A stretch of 64,000 nucleotides of DNA from Sphingobacterium sp. SGG-5 (lineage in GTDB: Bacteria; Bacteroidota; Bacteroidia; Sphingobacteriales; Sphingobacteriaceae). The notes beneath the pieces were generated by a model that saw only the letters and a list, made by a program, of their open reading frames with translations, ran no database searches and was not told the origin of the DNA. The stretch covers positions 1 to 64,000 of the forward strand of contig NZ_JAAKGO010000004.1 of the NCBI RefSeq assembly GCF_011043525.1, read 5' to 3'. The stretch's first letter is position 1. Every line of letters begins with the position of its first letter. Made by a program: the position numbers and the translations under genes. Below are positions 17,882 through 26,602 of this stretch, piece after piece.

Positions 17882-19342
17882 TTACGGGCGTTGCCACCAT
17901 ACATATGTGTTGACGTTATCAGGGCCTTGTTCTTGTACAGCGTTTCGGTAATTTTCCCTGTTGGTAGAAGATACATATACAGGATAATTGAGTCTTCTCG
18001 GCATTCTACCGTCATTTAAGTGCCCCGAGCGAATAGGCAGCTGCGGGTGGCCAGTTCGTCTATATTCGAACCATGATTGCAGATCGGTGAAATATAAAGC
18101 GTAATACTTTTGTATATGAATTCTTTCCATTTTATCCCATTCTGTATCCGTCTCATACCACACCGTAAGGGCAGTATTCATATAATCCGGATTAGTTGGT
18201 ACATTGAGCCCCCATTGTGTAATGGCTGCGGTTATTCCCGCTTCATAATATACCTGTGCAGGTTGTGCGAATACCCAACCTTTGACTGCGGCCTCAGCGA
18301 GGATAAACTGGAGTTCCGCATAATTCATTATATTGCCAAGCAGGGGCTCGGACATGAGACTGGGGTTCGGTCTTGAGCCGACGACAGGCGGCTGACCTAC
18401 AGGATATCCACTTGGAATACCGGAATAATCTCCCAATACAGCGGTGGCCCATTTTTGGAGTCGGGGGTCACTTCTATCCGCCAAATTGTCAATAAAGAAA
18501 CTCGACATAGCAGGACTGTTCCAATCGCCCGGTCTCCACGTAGCAAAAGGTGACACATAGGGCGCTTGTCCCGTCCATCGCAATATGGCGGAATCATCGT
18601 TGTTCCGCATAATCGGGTATTCCGTTGGTTCCAGATCTACTATTTTAGTAATGATGCTGGAAGAGTTTAGCTCCGTTTTATGGGCTACGCGCAATGCTAA
18701 TCGCAAATAGAGAGAGTTTCCGAATCGGCGCCATTTGTCTAAGTCACCTCCGAACACAGGATCAGACTGTGCGGAGATACTGGAATTTGACGCATTCTTC
18801 AACAGCTCATTTGCCTCTTCCAATTTTGCGAACAGCGAGGGGTAAATGTCCTGCTGCTTATCAAACACTGGGGTAAAATTGTTTTGGTCTCTGCCTTGTA
18901 ACGCCTCCGAATAAGGTATGTCTCCATACGTATCTGTCAAAAGGGAAAATATCCATGCTTCGCAGATTTGCGCGACCCCTTTGTAACTATTTTGGTTTAG
19001 TTCATCTGCAAATTCATAGATGTCCCGAAAGTTACGCAACTGTAGATACCAGTTGTTCCACAGGTAGTCGGCTTCGTTGATTCGGATATCGTACCGGAAT
19101 ATCCGGCCTTCGCCATCTCCCATATTGACCGTAACCTGCATCAGTTCGTTGGTGATGCGTTGGCTTCGGCTCATATTGTATCCGACGACTTTAGTGAGAG
19201 CTGGGGCCAGTAGGTTTTCAGGTGTCACCCGTGGACTGGTGTTGGGATTCGTATTTATTTTGTCAAAATCCTTGTTGCAGGAACTCAGCATAGCCGAGAA
19301 CCCCAATATTAATATAGTTTTAGATATTAAGTTCTTTTTCAT
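17882..19342 (-). CDS. SusD-like_2 outer-membrane lipoprotein
   Basis: Surface lipoprotein that caps a SusC transporter and binds its ligand. The 486-residue protein has a lipobox (LSSC, residue 22) followed by NKDFDKINTNPN, typical of the SusD-like_2 subfamily. That subfamily is often found in loci not dedicated to glycans. Other family marks are AEAWIFSLLTDTYGDIPYSEAL-like sequence (here QICEAWIFSLLTDTYGD), QFILAEAAVKGW and the terminal YALYFTDLQSWFEYRRTG segment. It starts 11 nt after the SusC stop. It pairs with the SusC at 19354-22809. Confidence 0.9.
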   Translation of the reverse strand: MKKNLISKTILILGFSAMLSSCNKDFDKINTNPNTSPRVTPENLLAPALTKVVGYNMSRSQRITNELMQVTVNMGDGEGRIFRYDIRINEADYLWNNWYLQLRNFRDIYEFADELNQNSYKGVAQICEAWIFSLLTDTYGDIPYSEALQGRDQNNFTPVFDKQQDIYPSLFAKLEEANELLKNASNSSISAQSDPVFGGDLDKWRRFGNSLYLRLALRVAHKTELNSSSIITKIVDLEPTEYPIMRNNDDSAILRWTGQAPYVSPFATWRPGDWNSPAMSSFFIDNLADRSDPRLQKWATAVLGDYSGIPSGYPVGQPPVVGSRPNPSLMSEPLLGNIMNYAELQFILAEAAVKGWVFAQPAQVYYEAGITAAITQWGLNVPTNPDYMNTALTVWYETDTEWDKMERIHIQKYYALYFTDLQSWFEYRRTGHPQLPIRSGHLNDGRMPRRLNYPVYVSSTNRENYRNAVQEQGPDNVNTYVWWQRP

Positions 19343-19353
19343 TGTGCTGTCGT

Positions 19354-22300
19354 TTATAAACCTACTGTTAAATTGAATCCTATGGTGCGTGTTGCAGGAA
19401 ACTGTCCTAACTCAAAACCGCGGGTGATATCCCCGTTGCCTAATGTTCCGAATTCAGGATCAAATATTGGCCAGCTTGACCAAGTGTAAAGATTACGGCC
19501 AAAGACTCCGATTGTGGCACGTTGCAGACCAAGTTGCGACAAAAACTCCGGTTTCAATTGATAGTCAAACCTTAATTCTCTCAATTTAAGAAAATCGGTA
19601 GAGTAGGAGGTTCCTTCGACATTATCACGACCCATGTGCGCATAATAATAATCCCAGACATTCGTTGCGATGACATCATTTGGTCTGTATGTACCGTCTC
19701 CGTTGTCTATGACACCATTTCCAATAATGCCGTTGTAGCGACCAGGCAATGTATTCTTAAGTTTTCCGTGTTCTGCCAATACAGATGATGTAAGTGAATA
19801 ACCCACAGCACCAAATTGCGCATCAAACAAGAAGCCTATACGGAATTGCTTATATCGGAATTCGTTGTTGATGCCCGCACGCCATTTGGGGTTAGTTTGC
19901 CCGATATACATCATCTCATCCGTCAGAACCGGAAGTCCTGCGTTGTAGACAATCTGTCCATCGGGAGCCCGTAGATAACCTCGCCCATATAAGGCATCCA
20001 TGCGGCCACCGACTTTGGCAATGACTGCACCGCGGCTTCCCGGACCGTTTTGCAGCGTCATTTCCGACATTTCATCTGTCAGTTCTACCACTTTGTTTTT
20101 ATTCGTACTGAATGTCGCGTTAATATTCCATTCCAAACCATCAGCTTTTCGGATAGGTGTTATTTGGGACTCGAATTCAAAACCACTGTTTTGTATATTC
20201 CCTGCATTTACCAGCACCTGGCTTGCACCTGAAGATCGGTCAACGACAGCCTGTAGATGCTGATTGGTGGTGTTCGCATGGTAGTATGTCGCATTCAAAG
20301 ACCATCTGTTTCTAAACAAGTTCAGGTCGGCACCAATTTCATAACTTGCGGTATTTAAGGGTTTAAGCATAAGATTGGGGACCAATGTCGGATTGGCCCT
20401 GCCACCCGGAAAAGTCGGCTCCACAGTATAGTTGAGAGATGTTAGATAAGGCCTCATTCCCCCACTACCGACACCGGCGACAGAAGCACGTACTTTTGCA
20501 AGGGAGAAGTATGTGGGTAATGTAACGGCATCCGATAGTATAAAGCTCAAATTGAGCGAAGCATAGGAAAACGGTTTACCCTTGCTGAAAGGCGAAGCCA
20601 AAGCGCTATTCCAATCCATACGATAAGAATAGTCGGCGTATAGATAATCTTTATACGATACACCACCCATAGTATATAAACTATTCAATACCAATTCGGA
20701 TCTGTAGGGATTGGTAACAATGATTCCTGCTGCATTACCGAGGTTGTAAATACCGGGATAGGCAAGAGAATCGGCGTAATTCCGCTCTTGGCTGGCCTCG
20801 TTGCGCAAAGTACTTCCGCCTACGGTGACTCGGAACTTGACATCATTGTTAATGGTCTTCTTGTAGTTGACCATGATTTCTGAAGTTGTCTCCGAGTTGT
20901 TGATCTGTTGGGTGCGGTACATTCCTTTTCGGAATTTTTCCGTATCCCAAGGGCGTTGTTGACTGCGGCGTTCGGCATTAATATCCAGTGTGGTACGAGC
21001 CATGACATCCCAGTTGTCTGAGAATTTGTAGCTTGCTTCGATATTTCCTGTCAACCCGTTCCGTTTGTTTTTATTGAGCATTTCATAGACAATTAAATAA
21101 GGATTGTCGGGATAGCTACTGAAAGGATAACTCTGCGCAATATCTTCCTGTCCTTTAAGCCAATAATTTTTGAGCCAGCTTAACGGAGCATTCGGCAACC
21201 AAAAGCTATTCCAATACATCAAAGATTGGTTGTTGTATCCAGTTGAAGGTAAATTGTCACTGCCATTTTGCCTGAAATTAATCCGTGCATTAATTTTTAG
21301 CTTTTCGGTGACATTATGCCCTGCAGTAAGAGACACATTTTTCCGTTTGTAACCGGTATTCGGGATGATCCAGGAATTGCGTAGATCGGTGAACGAAAAC
21401 CGCATTCTGGTTTTGTCGTTTCCACCATCAAGGCTGATGGAGTTTGTAGCTGTTATACCTGTGTTGTAAAACTCTTTACGTGCATCGGGATAGGCTTGCC
21501 ACAACGTCGGTTCGGTCGCTCTCGTCTGCGTTACAGGATCGTATTGATAGAAATATTGACCATCAAATTTTGGCCCCCAGGCAGAACTGGTACTCCGGGT
21601 ACTCGGAAGACCATTACCTGCCAGAAACGAATAGAAACGCTGTCCTTCGACACCTTGTCCGTACTCATACTGATAATCAGGCCATCTGTTGATCTGTTCG
21701 ATGGCGGTATTGGAATTGAATGTCACGCCGATCCCTTTCCGGGCACGCCCAGATTTGGTGGTAATGACAATAGCTCCGTTAGCCCCCCTTTGACCGTATA
21801 GTGCGGTCGCATTTGCTCCCTTCAGGACAGTCAACGTCTCTATGTCTTCGGGGTTGATATCGCTGATACCTGTTCCAAAGTCGGATGGTGAGTCGCCTCC
21901 CAGATAAGCACCGTGTCCAGACCCTACTTGTATACCGCTACTGTTGTTAATGACCACACCGTCGATGACGATCAGTGCTTCATTATCCATTGTCAGATTA
22001 TTTTCGCCACGCAAGATAATCTTATTGGATCCTGCCGGACCTGCTCCCGACCTCACCAAGTTGACACCGGCTACACGACCTGATAACGCTTCAGACCAAT
22101 TGTTTGGCATGGTTTCAGCAATTTGCTCTCCTTTAACCTCCGTGGCGGCATAACCAAGAGATCTCGTCTGGCGTTCTAAACCCAACGCTGTCACGATGAC
22201 TTCCTCCACCTCAGCTGTAACCTCACGCATCACCACATCTACCGTAGTTCTGCCGTCGATAGCAATATCCATGGTCTGGAAACCGATAGACGAGAATGTT

Positions 22301-22809
22301 AACATGTCGTTCGGTTGCGCCTGAAGTGTATAACTACCGGCATCGTTAGTAGACGTTCTTACCGAAGGTCTGCTTTTTACAGAAACCGTAGCTCCTCGAA
22401 CGGGGTTTCCAGAACCATCCCTTACCGTTCCTTTTATGGACACGGGTTGAGGCTGTCTTTCGATGACTACATAACCAGAGACCATACGGTACTGTAGATT
22501 AGTACCTTCCAAGATTTGCTTTAACGCATCTTTGACACTCACTTCACGGTGAGACAATGTTACACGTTTAGCCTGTGTATTAACTACGTCCGCTGCGTAG
22601 GTAAAAGGTATGTTGCTCAATCTCTCCAATTGCAGAAGACTTTCCCGTACACTAGATTGTTCAAAACTTAGGTTGATTTTTTTATCTAAAACCTGTCCTG
22701 CTGAAACATTGGAATGAAATACGGTTAATACCAATAACACCACCACTCGTGTCATGTTAAGATGATAAATACGTAATTTTTGGATCATATTAAAAGGTTG
22801 TAAATTCAT
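19354..22809 (-). CDS. SusC/RagA TonB-dependent transporter with STN domain
   Basis: Outer-membrane TonB-dependent importer, 1151 residues from the ATG at 22809. That start is preferred over an upstream ATG (22869) because an AAGGA ribosome-binding-like site precedes it and an upstream 57-codon frame stops 10 nt before. Order of parts: long signal peptide (about 1-37), STN domain (about 40-110) that signals to FecR, carboxypeptidase-regulatory-like domain (about 122-195), TonB-box region EEVIVTALG, plug (AEALSGRVAGVNLVRSG-like), then a 22-strand barrel. STN plus adjacent FecR and a nearby ECF sigma factor indicate trans-envelope signalling control. Neighbouring phosphoesterase and glp genes suggest a phosphorylated ligand. 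Confidence 0.93.
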   Translation of the reverse strand: MNLQPFNMIQKLRIYHLNMTRVVVLLVLTVFHSNVSAGQVLDKKINLSFEQSSVRESLLQLERLSNIPFTYAADVVNTQAKRVTLSHREVSVKDALKQILEGTNLQYRMVSGYVVIERQPQPVSIKGTVRDGSGNPVRGATVSVKSRPSVRTSTNDAGSYTLQAQPNDMLTFSSIGFQTMDIAIDGRTTVDVVMREVTAEVEEVIVTALGLERQTRSLGYAATEVKGEQIAETMPNNWSEALSGRVAGVNLVRSGAGPAGSNKIILRGENNLTMDNEALIVIDGVVINNSSGIQVGSGHGAYLGGDSPSDFGTGISDINPEDIETLTVLKGANATALYGQRGANGAIVITTKSGRARKGIGVTFNSNTAIEQINRWPDYQYEYGQGVEGQRFYSFLAGNGLPSTRSTSSAWGPKFDGQYFYQYDPVTQTRATEPTLWQAYPDARKEFYNTGITATNSISLDGGNDKTRMRFSFTDLRNSWIIPNTGYKRKNVSLTAGHNVTEKLKINARINFRQNGSDNLPSTGYNNQSLMYWNSFWLPNAPLSWLKNYWLKGQEDIAQSYPFSSYPDNPYLIVYEMLNKNKRNGLTGNIEASYKFSDNWDVMARTTLDINAERRSQQRPWDTEKFRKGMYRTQQINNSETTSEIMVNYKKTINNDVKFRVTVGGSTLRNEASQERNYADSLAYPGIYNLGNAAGIIVTNPYRSELVLNSLYTMGGVSYKDYLYADYSYRMDWNSALASPFSKGKPFSYASLNLSFILSDAVTLPTYFSLAKVRASVAGVGSGGMRPYLTSLNYTVEPTFPGGRANPTLVPNLMLKPLNTASYEIGADLNLFRNRWSLNATYYHANTTNQHLQAVVDRSSGASQVLVNAGNIQNSGFEFESQITPIRKADGLEWNINATFSTNKNKVVELTDEMSEMTLQNGPGSRGAVIAKVGGRMDALYGRGYLRAPDGQIVYNAGLPVLTDEMMYIGQTNPKWRAGINNEFRYKQFRIGFLFDAQFGAVGYSLTSSVLAEHGKLKNTLPGRYNGIIGNGVIDNGDGTYRPNDVIATNVWDYYYAHMGRDNVEGTSYSTDFLKLRELRFDYQLKPEFLSQLGLQRATIGVFGRNLYTWSSWPIFDPEFGTLGNGDITRGFELGQFPATRTIGFNLTVGL

Positions 22810-22819
22810 AATTCTGTCC

Positions 22820-22993
22820 TTAATTTTCCAAAATAGGAAATGTGTTAATGTCGAATACTTTGTTGACATAGAAATCCCCTGTCACCAGAGCTCCTCCGGT
22901 TACTGATTGTGAGATTTGATTTTTTTTGAAAGAGATTGCCTGTTTCAGGAAATGTCCTTCTTTTTCTAATGTGTTCTCATTGTTATAGTCCAT
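22820..22993 (-). CDS. Candidate 57-residue small protein between fecR and susC
   Basis: Open frame ATG (22993) to TAA (22820), 57 residues, starting MDYNNENTLEKEGHFLKQ and containing a QSVTGGALVTGDF segment. It begins 13 nt after the fecR stop and ends 10 nt before the preferred susC ATG, so it would fit a tightly spaced operon. There is no signal peptide or recognisable domain. It may equally be chance open frame in the long leader of susC, where a counter-strand RNA may also lie. No obvious ribosome-binding site precedes it. Confidence 0.35.
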   Translation of the reverse strand: MDYNNENTLEKEGHFLKQAISFKKNQISQSVTGGALVTGDFYVNKVFDINTFPILEN

Positions 22994-23006
22994 ATCTGTT
23001 TTGCAG

Positions 23007-24038
23007 TTAAAAAATCGTTATATTACCATTATTTTTGTCCAACGCATACTTAAATCCACCCGCAGCGGCTATTACATCCATTATTTGTCGACGTGTTAGA
23101 TTTTTTTCTAAGATGATGCGAATAGGCCTTTTTGCTAATGAAGGACGTTGTATCTTGATCTCCAGATTGTAGTTTCGTTTTAACGCTTCGACTATTTCGG
23201 CTAATGGTCGGTCTTCAAAAATGAGCTTTCCACTCATGAAGGTATCGGCAGATATTGGGGTGGATATACTTGTGTTGGCAATATCCTTTTGCCTATCCCA
23301 TGCCACTTGTTGTCCCTTTGTTAGGTCAGCCAGCAGGCGCAGTTCTTGATTTTCCAATCGTTGTGATACCCGTACCTTTCCCGAGCTAACGGATACCAGG
23401 GTAGGGCTCCCGTTAAAAGACTCCACTTTAAATGATGTACCGAGTACTTGTGTGACTACATCTTCGCTAATTACCAAAAAAGGTCTGTTTGTATCTCTCG
23501 CAACCTCAAAAAAAGCTTCGCCTTCGAGTCTTACCTTACGCTCATGCGCTGCAAATCGTGTCGGATACGTCAAGCTACTTTCCGCCCCGAGATAGATGAC
23601 GGTACTGTCCGAAAGTCGTATAATTGCCCTTTTTCCGTTAGATGTAGTATATGTTGTCCATTCGGTTTCCACCTTGCTTGGGTTGGGTTTGTCCATAAAC
23701 TTGGAAACGCCCCATAATACACTACCCAAGAGAAGTATAGCCCATATGGCAACTTGCCCAAAGGTAAAAAAGCGCAGTTTCCCGACAGGTCGTGTGCCCG
23801 GTTTCTGGTCTATTTTTTCACGAATGACAGCTTTCCATTTTTCCATACGTACAGGATCAGATATCTTATCAGATGGTTGTATGTTCATGTCTTGATACTG
23901 CTCTTCCCACACTTTTTCAAACATGTCTATAGCTCCTTTTTGCTGAATGAAATACTCGACAAGATCTTTTTCCGATTTATCGGCATTACCGGCTAAATAT
24001 TTTTTAATCAATTCTTTGTCGATCCGTGGTTCGCTCAT
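23007..24038 (-). CDS. FecR family anti-sigma factor
   Basis: Inner-membrane regulator that holds an ECF sigma factor inactive until an STN-type SusC signals ligand. The 343-residue protein has an N-terminal cytoplasmic sigma-binding region with the IKKYLAGNADKSEKDLVEYF pattern, one membrane helix (about 95-110), a periplasmic FecR domain (WTTYTTSNGKRAIIRLSDSTVIYLGAESSL-like, with GEAFFEVA) and a C-terminal DUF4974 domain (SGKLIFEDRPLAEIVEALKRNY) that contacts STN. It lies just upstream of the cognate SusC. Its likely sigma factor is at 25977, separated from it by a DUF5689 gene, which is unusual. Confidence 0.92.
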   Translation of the reverse strand: MSEPRIDKELIKKYLAGNADKSEKDLVEYFIQQKGAIDMFEKVWEEQYQDMNIQPSDKISDPVRMEKWKAVIREKIDQKPGTRPVGKLRFFTFGQVAIWAILLLGSVLWGVSKFMDKPNPSKVETEWTTYTTSNGKRAIIRLSDSTVIYLGAESSLTYPTRFAAHERKVRLEGEAFFEVARDTNRPFLVISEDVVTQVLGTSFKVESFNGSPTLVSVSSGKVRVSQRLENQELRLLADLTKGQQVAWDRQKDIANTSISTPISADTFMSGKLIFEDRPLAEIVEALKRNYNLEIKIQRPSLAKRPIRIILEKNLTRRQIMDVIAAAGGFKYALDKNNGNITIF

Positions 24039-24075
24039 TATAGTCGATTCTTATTTATTAAGACGTAAAAAGAAC

Positions 24076-24107
24076 GACACCCGTGCCTATGTTAAGGTGC
24101 AGGTGTC
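24076..24107 (-). terminator. Intrinsic terminator overlapping the DUF5689 stop codon
   Basis: Stem arms 24076-24087 and 24096-24107 (12 bp with one mismatch and two wobble pairs) and an 8-nt loop that contains the TAA stop (24092-24094) of the DUF5689 gene. On the minus strand the stem is followed by GTTCTTTTTACG, a T-rich tail. It should separate transcription of the second DUF5689 gene from fecR. Confidence 0.6.
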
Positions 24108-25738
24108 ATTTTTGTCGAGTTTGCTGTTTCGATGTCAGTAATTGTCGAAGTTGTGGACAATGAAATAAGGTTACGTGAGCGCGCCTCTTTCCATGTTGCG
24201 GTATAAATATCGTATTCGCCACGGAATTCTAGGAAATTATTGTCACCGGTATTTGATACAGAAGATCCCGCACCTCCTACCGAGGAAACATTAATATAAT
24301 TCGCATCATCAACACTGTTGTACTGGTTGATGAATTTAATAACATCTGTGACGACATAATAGTCTGTATTGGTCACTCTGAAACCTCTATCCGCGCCGTT
24401 CACTTGACCGAATAAAGTATAGGTCTTATCAGGATTTCTTAAGAATACTACATCCATTGGTTCCGTGTCATGGTTTACGTCTGTGCCTTTGAATGCTGCC
24501 ACACCAAATGTCAATCCTGAATTGGCTAATAACCCCCCTGTAGCATTTCCAACACCATCGTACCCTGACTGGCTAAAATAATCGTGTGTTACAATCGACT
24601 TCTCTTCAGGGATAGTGTTGATACTTGTGCTACCGTTAACCTTCCTGCTATTCCCATTTAGGTAAAAATACTGGCCTTTAGCAACACTGCCTGAAGTTAG
24701 ATTAAATTTATATGTACGACTACCTCCTGTTACCCAACCCTCCGCAGGCGGAGTTCCGTTTGTCTGACCGGCATTATTGCAGGTGATAACTGCAAAGTTT
24801 TCCTGAGAGAAATCAATGTCTCGCAAAGCTAAAAACTGTATATATTCATGGCTTAGGCGCTCTCCATTGATCTCTTCCGTGTCATTTCCAGAAGGGTTTG
24901 CCATCCAGCCCGATATGACAAATGCAGCAGCATCTGGATGAGGATTTAGAGGAGGGAAATCAGTAACAACAGCCATATCTGTCTCTGCACGTAGATATAA
25001 CACCGGACCGTTTGTAGTGTTGGAGATAATTCCAGAGAAGCGGGCCGTAAGCGGTGCTGCAAGATCTGCAAGCGGAGAATCCATACGAGTGGAAAGCGTT
25101 AGCTGTGCAGTACCGCTCACAAGTGCTTTGTTGCCAGACAAATTATCCCCACGTACTGCTGCGGGTGTGAACCCTAATGCTGTTTCCGTTGTGATGAACG
25201 TACTCTCGTAAGTATTCGGGTCGGCCGCGATGGCTTCAATACTCAATCGATTCTCAGAAATATGTCTTCTGGATGCAATTTTTACAATATTCTCAGGCTG
25301 AATGTTAGTTAATTGCAGATGGTTATTTATTCGGGTAAGAATACCACCCTCGACGTCGATTACCAGTGAATCTCCCGGCACATACTTTGCTGCTTCCCCA
25401 GCTTCCAATGGAATTGTAATCCCACGGAGCATATTCTGATGTCTTCTGTCTTGTGCGACCAACCATCCGTCTGGTAGGTTACCGGCGGAGTGGTCCGAAG
25501 TTACGACTACAGCCAATTGGTGTGTACCCGACATGTTTTCCTTTGTCAAGGTCACATCTTCACCCGTATACAGGCTGCGAAGGTTGTACAGCGCAATAAT
25601 CGTGTTGGGTGCTTCTGGGTATGGATCGGGATCTGGGCCGAGATCTGAATTGTTACCTACCGGGGAATCCTTGCTGCAAGCATTCCATAGTAATACAATT
25701 GCCATAAGGCATAAGATTCTAAAAAATGTGGCTTTCAT
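24092..25738 (-). CDS. DUF5689 lipoprotein (second paralogue)
   Basis: Predicted surface lipoprotein of 548 residues from the ATG at 25738, which gives a clean signal peptide with lipobox WNAC then SKDSP; an upstream ATG at 25765 only adds a short charged stretch. It shares SDHSAGN, HEYIQF, GGSRTYKFNLTSG and KGQYFYLNG with the DUF5689 protein at 16262-17857, so the two are paralogues with a DUF5689 region followed by a lamin-tail-like sandwich. It lies between the ECF sigma gene (238 nt upstream) and fecR, apart from the SusCD genes, and has its own terminator. Confidence 0.8.
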   Translation of the reverse strand: MKATFFRILCLMAIVLLWNACSKDSPVGNNSDLGPDPDPYPEAPNTIIALYNLRSLYTGEDVTLTKENMSGTHQLAVVVTSDHSAGNLPDGWLVAQDRRHQNMLRGITIPLEAGEAAKYVPGDSLVIDVEGGILTRINNHLQLTNIQPENIVKIASRRHISENRLSIEAIAADPNTYESTFITTETALGFTPAAVRGDNLSGNKALVSGTAQLTLSTRMDSPLADLAAPLTARFSGIISNTTNGPVLYLRAETDMAVVTDFPPLNPHPDAAAFVISGWMANPSGNDTEEINGERLSHEYIQFLALRDIDFSQENFAVITCNNAGQTNGTPPAEGWVTGGSRTYKFNLTSGSVAKGQYFYLNGNSRKVNGSTSINTIPEEKSIVTHDYFSQSGYDGVGNATGGLLANSGLTFGVAAFKGTDVNHDTEPMDVVFLRNPDKTYTLFGQVNGADRGFRVTNTDYYVVTDVIKFINQYNSVDDANYINVSSVGGAGSSVSNTGDNNFLEFRGEYDIYTATWKEARSRNLISLSTTSTITDIETANSTKMTPAP

Positions 25739-25976
25739 GTTAATAAGTTGGGCTTTTTTTTTCATTAGAGCGAAATGTGAGGTTTTGCAATAGATATTTA
25801 TATGGTTACTTCTATATACTATGGCGTAATAATTGGCTGTTACCCTTGCTTTATTTTCACAAAAATCTAAAAATGGGTGTAAGTTATTGTGTATCAGTAG
25901 TAATATTTTGTGCGCTTTTCCTGATGAATAGGGAAGGATAAAATTGTGTGGTATTTTGCAAAACGAAATTGGTAGC

Positions 25977-26531
25977 TTATGTCGTCGGAGGTAGGCTCCT
26001 ACGCATCATTTTTAACGCATTGGTAATATGCCCTTCTACCGTTTTTTTTGATATATTTAGGTGAGAGGATATTTCAGCGTGGGTAAGTTCTTGTATACGG
26101 CTCAATTCAAATACTTTCTTGCATTGAGTGGGAAGAGAATGAAGTGTTTTGTGGTATTGTTCTTCTAACTCCGCTATCTCGACGGTTGTTCCAGCGTGGC
26201 TGTTGTCCTTGATATAACTACCATTTTCAGGAAGAGATTCCAAAGGGACTGTCTTTATTACGGCTTTGCGCAAATGATCAAAGACTTTGTTTTTGATTGC
26301 CTTAGATAGGTATGGCGCCACTTTCTCTATATCGTCGGCTTGTGCTCGATGTTCCCATAACCATAGCATGACATCCATCATCAATTCTTCAGCTACCTGG
26401 GGATGTTGGACATATTTTAAAGCAAAATCATGTAGACGTTCAGCATAACGCTCGAAAAGAACTTCGAAAGATAGCGTATCTCCCTCTTTCATTCTCTTTA
26501 TCAGTATATTATCCGTCAAGTGTGATCTCAT
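25977..26531 (-). CDS. ECF RNA polymerase sigma factor
   Basis: Alternative sigma factor, 184 residues from the ATG at 26531; a GTG at 26549 would add six residues. It has the sigma region 2 pattern SFEVLFERYAERLHDFALKY and AEELMMDVMLWLWEHR, and region 4 with PTQCKKVFELSRIQELTHAEISSHL then the ISKKTVEGHI recognition helix. This is the Bacteroidota FecI-like class used by SusCD loci. It probably drives the SusC operon at 22809 and is restrained by the FecR at 23007. It starts 71 nt after glpF with only a weak hairpin in between. Confidence 0.92.
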   Translation of the reverse strand: MRSHLTDNILIKRMKEGDTLSFEVLFERYAERLHDFALKYVQHPQVAEELMMDVMLWLWEHRAQADDIEKVAPYLSKAIKNKVFDHLRKAVIKTVPLESLPENGSYIKDNSHAGTTVEIAELEEQYHKTLHSLPTQCKKVFELSRIQELTHAEISSHLNISKKTVEGHITNALKMMRRSLPPTT

Positions 26532-26558
26532 TTTACGAATTGTTTTCACGCAATGAAA

Positions 26559-26587
26559 TTAACCATAGTATTGTGTTCTAAGGTTAA
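26559..26587 (-). other. Weak stem-loop between glpF and the ECF sigma gene
   Basis: Arms 26559-26568 and 26578-26587 (10 bp, one mismatch) with a 9-nt loop. No strong T-run follows on the minus strand, so termination here would be partial at best; read-through from glpDKF into the sigma gene is possible. Confidence 0.4.
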
Positions 26588-26602
26588 GGTTGTGTTAACT
26601 TT

